Below are positions 54,217-59,078 of a stretch of DNA of 59,078 nt, piece by piece. Both the position numbers and the translations under genes were made by a program. A model generated the notes under the pieces. The model was not told the origin of the DNA and did not search any database. It saw nothing but the letters and a program-made list of their open reading frames with translations. Source of the stretch: Verrucomicrobiota bacterium (GTDB lineage Bacteria > Verrucomicrobiota > Verrucomicrobiia > Chthoniobacterales > Chthoniobacteraceae); NCBI GenBank assembly GCA_009885995.1, contig VFJQ01000114.1, positions 1 to 59,078 on the forward strand, read 5' to 3'. The stretch's first letter is position 1. Each line of letters starts with the position of its first letter.

Positions 54217-55109
54217 AAAGTGGGAGTGGGAGCTCGCCACGCTCTCTTCCCCATTGGGTGGACCTTGGGCGCGCGATCTTTCGATCGGCGGCCACCTCCC
54301 CGACGCTGTTCTCCACGGCAAGCGGAGTCTTCGGTCTCGCAGCAGGACCGGCCGCAGGCTTTCGCGCACGCGGCTTTGATTTGAGTGAGGCCTCTTAGCC
54401 CGGTCCGCGGCGCACCCGCCGGTGCATCCGTCGCCAGACTGGGTGGTGACACGTCTGCAAGGGCTTTGCCCTTTCCGCGTCGCCACCGGCTACCATGGGG
54501 TCGGCCACCGATTGTGTCGGTGCGTTTGCCCCACGCTGCGGGTCTGACCTCTTAGCTCTCAAGTTGCCTTCACCTCGCAGTCGGGCGACGCCGTTTTTAG
54601 CACCGTCCGATGTTCAGGAGTTTTTGCGCGCTTTGCCAGACGCGCTCCCTCCCCGTATGTCGCGCACCATTACGCGCTGCCGCTTGCGTAGCGGAGCCTT
54701 GTGGCGGGGTCGTCCCGCCGATGCACTTCACACGAGCTGGCTGGCAGTAGCAACTGGGACCTTCACGGTCACTGCCTTTCCTCCGCAGGTCGAAACTCCC
54801 CGCGGTCTCTCACTCAGCCGGCAAACGGTTTCTAATCACCGCCGACTGCCTCATCCCGAGTTCGCATTGACCGGCTGCGTGCGACCGCAGACCAGCGGGA
54901 TGGGTGAGTTTCTTGCCCCAGGCTGTCCTCGGATTCGATGACAGTTTTCCAAGGAGCCGGGCGCGCCAACTGCACCCGACTGTTCTCCGGTTCCCCGGAA
55001 TTATCTCGGAGCTACTTCGCTTCAGCCTTGCGGCTTCGGCGGTTCACCCTCGTTCTCCCAAAGAACTTCTTGAAGGTTTAGCCGCAGCGCGCCGAGACGC
55101 AACCAAATA
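54175..55109 (-). ncRNA. Candidate large structured non-coding RNA (about 935 nt)
   Basis: No plausible protein lies in 54136-55405. On the minus strand a good promoter (55116-55143), many stable hairpins and a U-tailed terminator (54172-54216) define one transcript. Stems I can draw (plus-strand positions) include 54345-54351 with 54400-54406 (GGACCGG/CCGGTCC), 54496-54500 with 54529-54533 enclosing 54507-54511 with 54517-54521, and 54743-54748 with 54771-54776 enclosing 54758-54761 with 54767-54770. GNRA-type loops (GAAA, GUGA, GCAA) appear in the minus-strand RNA. It lacks the conserved words of RNase P, tmRNA, SRP and 6S RNA that I know, and I see no group II intron domain V. Confidence 0.62.
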
Positions 55110-55115
55110 TTGCGC

Positions 55116-55143
55116 AATATACTGATTTCGTGCAACTTGTGAA
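55116..55143 (-). promoter_or_regulatory. Promoter of the structured RNA
   Basis: Reading the minus strand, TTCACA (55143-55138) and TATATT (55121-55116) are separated by 16 bases. Each matches five of six positions of the standard -35 and -10 hexamers, the best promoter in the window. Transcription should start near 55109. The surrounding 55100-55160 is AT-rich compared with the rest. Confidence 0.7.
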
Positions 55144-55407
55144 TAAGCTGTAAATAACTTAGGCTCGTGATTTGCGACTCGTTGAATCTGAGCGATTTGC
55201 GCGCGGACAAGTTGTTCACATCCAACAGCGCGGCTATGGACGGAGCCCAATCTCCCCCCAAAAATTTACGCCCGACCGTGCTGACGGCGCAATCTTCTCG
55301 CTCCATTTCTCGTAAGCGATGCGTTTCAACGACGACGCGCGACGAACGCCAATTCCCCCTTCCTGGTTGCGGTCGCTGCACGAGGAGGAAAAGCTCTCGC
55401 CAATGTA

Positions 55408-56642
55408 ATGCCAGCAATGCCAGCTGCTCCTCCTCGCGTTCTGCCTTGGCACGAGTTCACCCGTCATGGCACTCCCGCCTGCGGAGATTGACGCGCTACG
55501 CGCGCGAATCGGGGCGAACTTCGCCGTGCCCCAACCGTTGCCCTCACTCGAGGCACAAACCCACCGCCGCTTCGAGCCTGCATCCGGTGTGAGTGCGGAG
55601 GCAGTGAGCTACACGACGCAGCATGGGATGCGTGTGCCCGCGATTCTTTATCTGCCGAAGCCGCTGCCGAAGAACGGGAAGGTGCCCAGCTTCATCGTGC
55701 TGAACGGCTACGGCGGCGACAAATACGCGTGGTGTGCGTTCTACACGGGTGTCCTCTTCGCTCGTGGCGGAGCAGCGGTCCTGACCTACGACCAGGCGGG
55801 CGAAGGCGAACGCAACGCGCAGCGCATGTCCGGCACCCGCGTGCACGACAAGATCCAAGGCGATGAAACACTCGCTCGCCAACTTTGCGGCTTGATGATC
55901 ACCGACGTGCGCCAGGCCGTGGCGTATCTCGCTTCGCGACCGGAGGTGGACGCAAGCCGCACCGGCGCGGGCGGCTACTCACTCGGTTCGTTTGTCCTCG
56001 CGCTCGCCGGCGCGATCGAGCCGCGGCTCAAAGCGTGCGTGCTCGTTGGCGGCGGCAATCTGGACGGACCGGATGGCTATTGGGACAACTCAAAACCGAT
56101 GTGCCAGGGCCTGCCCTATCGCTCGCTGAACTTCCTCGGCGACCGGCCTGCGATGATCTACGCGCTCCACGCCGCGCGCGGACCGACGCTGATTTGGAAC
56201 GGCCTCGCCTACACCGTCGTCGGCATGGAGAAGACGCCACCCACGTTTTTTGATGATCTGCGTGCGCGCGTCGCAAAGCTCCACGGAAAGGAAGACGGGA
56301 TCATCGAAACCGCATACGTGACCGGGATGAGCCAGCGGCCGTATTTTTCTCACGCGCCCCGTAATCGGCTGGCTGGATCGGCAGATCGATTTTCCAAACT
56401 GGACATCCGAGAGCCTCGCCAAGGCACCGGAGATCCGCATCGCCGATTGGGCCGCAAGCCGCGGCGTCGCGATGGACAAGCTCTACGCCACTGAAGATCG
56501 CGAAGGCGGCCTCCGCGCGCCGGATGTAAACGTGCCCGGCTTCATGCGCGAAGATCTCAACGTGCTCAGCGACGAGGAATGGGCGCAACGGAAAGGCGAG
56601 TTCGCGCTCGACGAGTGGGTGAAAACCCTCAGTTTTCATTGA
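55408..56642 (+). pseudogene. Secreted alpha/beta hydrolase (esterase-like), two frameshifts
   Basis: The longest intact frame starts at 55466 and has GYGGDKYAWCAFYTG, LTYDQAGEGERNAQRM, nucleophile GYSLGSF and IIETAYVTGMSQRPYF, then loses homology at 56344. One frame over, TRPVIGWLDRQIDFPNW and a normal C-terminus run to TGA at 56642; one extra T in the run near 56343-56347 explains it. At the 5' end a signal core (LLLLAFCLGTSSPVMA, 55424-55468) is in frame but an upstream TAA at 55406 leaves no start codon, while ATG 55408, after a good GAGGAGG site, is off by one base. Removing one base near 55418 gives MPAMQLLLLAFCLG. Two one-base insertions suggest a dead gene, or sequence errors. Confidence 0.72.
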
Positions 56643-56778
56643 TTATGAACCACTTGTGAAGTTTTCCGTTGACCTGCTGTCGCGAACTCCGCTACCGGCG
56701 CACCCGGCAAAGCGAGGCCGATCCTCTGCCCGTGGATTGCCGAGTTAAAGAACAACAAACCCAATACAAATACATCAC

Positions 56779-57252
56779 ATGAAAACATTGATCACCATCA
56801 CCGCCGCCGTCCTGTCGTTTGGTCTCGCGACCAGCGCTCCGGCTGCAGAAAAGAAGGCCAAGAAGGAAGGCGCAGCACCTGCCGCAGAAGCGAAGAAGTC
56901 GGATGCGAAACCCGCAGCCGAAGCCAGCAAAGCCGGCAAGCCGCTCCCGATGAACGCACGCGTCGATTCGATCGACGCGTCGGCCAAGACCTTCACCATG
57001 AAGCGCAAGGATGGTGTCGAGCTGAAGCACGTCCTTGCCGCTTCGGCCGAGATCAAGAACAACGGCGCTGACGCCAAGTTTAGCGACGTCAAGGTTGGCG
57101 ACATGGTCGCCGGTCTGCGCAACAAGAAGAGCGATACCGAATACGAGGTCGTAAAGATCACGAAGTTCGGCCCGGCCGCTCCGAAGGCGCCAAAGGCTGC
57201 CAAGGAAGGCGCCGCCAAGGACGGCGAGAAGACCGCTGCGAAGAAGGAATAA
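56779..57252 (+). CDS. Small secreted Lys/Ala-rich protein with OB-like core
   Basis: A 157-residue protein with a signal peptide (LITITAAVLSFGLATSAPAAE). The mature chain has a Lys/Ala/Glu-rich linker (residues 24-56), a core at about 57-125 (ARVDSIDASAKTFTMKRKDGVELKHVLAASAEIKNNG, FSDVKVGDMVAGL) that looks like an OB-type beta-barrel of the DUF5666 kind, and a second Lys/Ala-rich tail. Low-complexity ends suggest binding to a polyanion or surface. It has its own terminator downstream at 57277. Confidence 0.75.
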   Translation: MKTLITITAAVLSFGLATSAPAAEKKAKKEGAAPAAEAKKSDAKPAAEASKAGKPLPMNARVDSIDASAKTFTMKRKDGVELKHVLAASAEIKNNGADAKFSDVKVGDMVAGLRNKKSDTEYEVVKITKFGPAAPKAPKAAKEGAAKDGEKTAAKKE

Positions 57253-57276
57253 CTTAACCACCATCAACCAATCACC

Positions 57277-57316
57277 AAACCGGCGTCCGGCGAGTTCGGG
57301 CGCCGGTTTTCTTTTG
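57277..57316 (+). terminator. Rho-independent terminator after the small secreted gene
   Basis: AACCGGCG-TCCG, a short loop and CGGG-CGCCGGTT form a GC-rich stem of about 12 pairs (57278-57308), followed by TTCTTTT. It lies 25 bases after the stop at 57252. Confidence 0.85.
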
Positions 57317-57399
57317 CCCACCCAAATGCGCGATGGGCCGCGAAGCTAAGAAACTTCACACCTTGCGCTTTGTTCACCCGACTCGAATACTCGACGACC

Positions 57400-59078
57400 A
57401 TGCAGCCGACCACCGCCCGGAACGACGTTCCTCCCATCTCTCTCACGCTTCCCCGCGCGGTGCCGACGCAGAAAATCCGGCCGCCGAAAAAGAACGTCCC
57501 GCAGACCGGCATTGAGCGGACCCGCATCCTGAATCTCACCCGCGCATACGTCGCCGAGTTCAACCCCGTCCCGCCGCTGCCGCAGGACCAGCTCAAGGAA
57601 CACGCGGATCGTTTCATCGCGATGCACCGCATCGACGCGCTCTACCGCGACTACTGCGGCGTGCTCATCAACAACGAAATGTGGCGCGAGCAGATCGCCG
57701 CCGTGCCTTTCGAGAAGCGCCTGCTGCTGCTGCCGAAATGCCTGCGTGTCGAAGCCAAGTGCCCCGCGCCGTTCGATGAATTCGGCCTGCTCTGCAAACA
57801 GTGCGGCCTGTGCTCGATCCAGGATTTGCAGGCCGAAGCCGAGCGCCTCGGCTACGCCGTGCTCGTCGCCGAAGGCAGCGCGATCGTGATGTCGCTCATC
57901 CAGACCGGGAAGATCGAGGCGATTGTCGGCGTGAGCTGCATCAGCGTGCTCGAACGCGCCTTTCCCTACATGGAAGCCGCGGCCATCCCCGGCGTCGCCG
58001 TGCCGCTGCTGCAAGACGACTGCATCGACACGAACGTCGATCTCGATTGGGTCTGGGAATACATCCACCTCTCCAGCGACGACCACACACGCCGGCTCGA
58101 CCTCAGCGCGTTGCGCGACGAAGTGGACTTCTGGTTCACGCCGCTGAACCTCGACGCCATCATGGGCGCCGCGCAGGGCGAGACGGAAAAAATCGCACGC
58201 GAGTGGCTCGGCCGCGCGGGCAAACGGTGGCGCCCCTTCCTCACCGTCTCGTCTTACCGCGCACTCCGCGGCGCGACGAACGCCCCGCTTCCCGACGACC
58301 TCCGCAAAGTCGCCGTCGCCGTCGAGTGCTTCCACAAAGCCTCGCTCATCCACGACGACATCGAAGACGGCGACACGCAGCGCTACGGCGAACCCACGCT
58401 GCACGCCGAGCACGGCATCCCCGTCGCGCTGAACGTCGGCGACTTGCTCATAGGCGAAGGCTACCGCCTCCTCGCAAGCTGCCGCGCCAGCGCCGAGCAA
58501 AAAGCCGCGATGCTCAAGGTCGCCGCCGAAGGCCAGCGCGAACTCTGCCGCGGCCAGGGCGCCGAACTCGTCTGGGCGCGCCAGCCGCAGCCGCTCACGA
58601 GCGTCGAAGTGCTCGACATCTTCCGCCGCAAAACAGCGCCCGCCTTCGCCGTCGCGCTCCACGTCGGCGCGATCTACGCCGGGCTCGAAGCCCACGAGGA
58701 AGTCGAGAGCGTCCTCGATGCTTACAGCGAAGCGCTCGGCATCGCCTACCAGATCCGCGACGACCTCGCCGACCTCGGCCAAACGGACGACACCAGCGAC
58801 GTCGCTGGCCTGCGCCCGAGCCTGCTCCTCGCCACCGCCCACGAGCGCGCCGAGTGCGACAACCGCATCTTCACCTCGCAGCTCTGGTCGCGCGAATTCC
58901 CCATCGGCTGGAGCGTCGCAGATGTGGAGAAACTCTACGCTGAACTCAAAGCCGACGAGCGCTGCCGTGACCTCCTCGAACGCTACAAGGAGGAAGCCAT
59001 CCGCAGCCTTCGTGACCTCGACAACGCCAGCCTCAAGGGCCTCCTTCGCCGCGTCATCGGCAAGATTTTCAACGACAC
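57400..59078 (+). CDS. DUF116-polyprenyl synthase fusion, 3' end cut by window
   Basis: A frame of 559 codons open to the window end. Residues about 90-235 match DUF116: Cys cluster C114, C121, C132, C135, C138 in KCLRVEAKCPAPF and CKQCGLCSI, then YAVLVAEGSAIVMSLIQTGKIEAIVGVSCISVLERAFPYM. From about 265 it is a trans-isoprenyl diphosphate synthase: GRAGKRWRPFLTV, first Asp-rich motif LIHDDIEDGDTQRYGEPT (Asp319, 320, 323), GRGQGAEL-like CRGQGAELVWA, and second Asp-rich motif QIRDDLADL (454, 455, 458). It would make a polyprenyl diphosphate; the length of its product is unknown. Fusion to DUF116, a putative metal-binding domain, is unusual. Confidence 0.88.
   Translation, partial: MQPTTARNDVPPISLTLPRAVPTQKIRPPKKNVPQTGIERTRILNLTRAYVAEFNPVPPLPQDQLKEHADRFIAMHRIDALYRDYCGVLINNEMWREQIAAVPFEKRLLLLPKCLRVEAKCPAPFDEFGLLCKQCGLCSIQDLQAEAERLGYAVLVAEGSAIVMSLIQTGKIEAIVGVSCISVLERAFPYMEAAAIPGVAVPLLQDDCIDTNVDLDWVWEYIHLSSDDHTRRLDLSALRDEVDFWFTPLNLDAIMGAAQGETEKIAREWLGRAGKRWRPFLTVSSYRALRGATNAPLPDDLRKVAVAVECFHKASLIHDDIEDGDTQRYGEPTLHAEHGIPVALNVGDLLIGEGYRLLASCRASAEQKAAMLKVAAEGQRELCRGQGAELVWARQPQPLTSVEVLDIFRRKTAPAFAVALHVGAIYAGLEAHEEVESVLDAYSEALGIAYQIRDDLADLGQTDDTSDVAGLRPSLLLATAHERAECDNRIFTSQLWSREFPIGWSVADVEKLYAELKADERCRDLLERYKEEAIRSLRDLDNASLKGLLRRVIGKIFND

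Noticed and set aside
54097..54486. Possible 129-codon minus-strand protein across the terminator
   Set aside because: It would read through the terminator hairpin into the 3' end of the HpnH-like gene; no family similarity was noticed.
54495..54941. Possible 148-codon protein in the structured-RNA region
   Set aside because: Composition is random-looking with no domain, it has no ribosome-binding site, and the same bases form many hairpins on the opposite strand.
54175..55109. Group II intron, RNase P, tmRNA or 6S RNA as the identity of the structured RNA
   Set aside because: I looked for domain V with its AGC/GTT triads, the GAGGAAAGTCC and ACAGAA words of RNase P, the tRNA-like ends of tmRNA and the SRP tetraloop region, and saw none. 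Covariance searches would be decisive.

Overview
The window is high-GC bacterial chromosomal DNA (no tool-based GC count was made) that reads like a member of the Verrucomicrobia, or more broadly the PVC superphylum. Pointers are two gene blocks of Planctomycete-type cytochrome/PSD-domain proteins with their DUF1501 and DUF1552 partners, an ECF sigma factor with a FecR-like partner, a DUF1559-like word set in one secreted protein, and coding packed on both strands. Normal housekeeping genes are present (pheS, thrS, glpK, glpD, sufS/sufU, feoAB, ftsH), so this is chromosome rather than plasmid. Nothing here fixes the genus.

Layout. 1-4.4 kb: the 3' end of a type ISP restriction-modification gene, then an array of small toxin-antitoxin modules (three AbrB-like/VapC pairs, the last frameshifted, one lone DUF433 antitoxin, one ParD-like/ParE-like pair, one unknown HTH-like gene). 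Five copies of one promoter-sized repeat separate the cassettes. 4.4-13.5 kb: pheS, a site-2-type protease, an MFS exporter, an XRE-metallo-beta-lactamase fusion, a Gln/Ala-rich secreted protein, a YheT-like hydrolase and a large SBBP-propeller secreted protein. 13.7-17.2 kb: a secreted DUF1559-like oddity, a RAYT transposase bracketed by REP-like palindromes, and a threonyl-tRNA synthetase with an inserted helical segment. 17.2-24.8 kb: small regulator, hypothetical proteins, cupin, GH26-like enzyme, glycerol kinase, glycerol-3-phosphate dehydrogenase and an acetyltransferase. 24.8-37 kb: two minus-strand blocks of secreted PSCyt/PSD proteins with DUF1501/DUF1552 partners, then a plus-strand ECF sigma factor and its FecR-like partner. 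37-39.8 kb: ferrous iron uptake operon feoA-feoA-feoB-Cys-rich peptide. 39.8-43.4 kb: an accessory patch with a catalytically degenerate exonuclease-like protein, a uracil-DNA-glycosylase-like protein, a truncated FtsA-like protein with a Tat-like leader, and an unknown protein. 43.4-47.4 kb: sufS-sufU and ftsH. 47.5-54.1 kb: a tripartite RND efflux operon translationally coupled to an HpnH-like radical SAM gene. 54.1-55.4 kb: a protein-free stretch that looks like one large structured RNA with its own promoter and terminator on the minus strand. 55.4-59.1 kb: a doubly frameshifted esterase gene, a small secreted protein, and a DUF116-polyprenyl synthase fusion that runs off the window.

The most unusual element is the roughly 935-nt candidate non-coding RNA at 54175-55109. 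Next come the cassette-like toxin-antitoxin array with shared leaderless promoters, the FtsA-like protein lacking its 1C region, the ThrRS insertion, the REP/RAYT unit and the DUF116-prenyltransferase fusion. All family names rest on motifs read by eye; no database search was possible.
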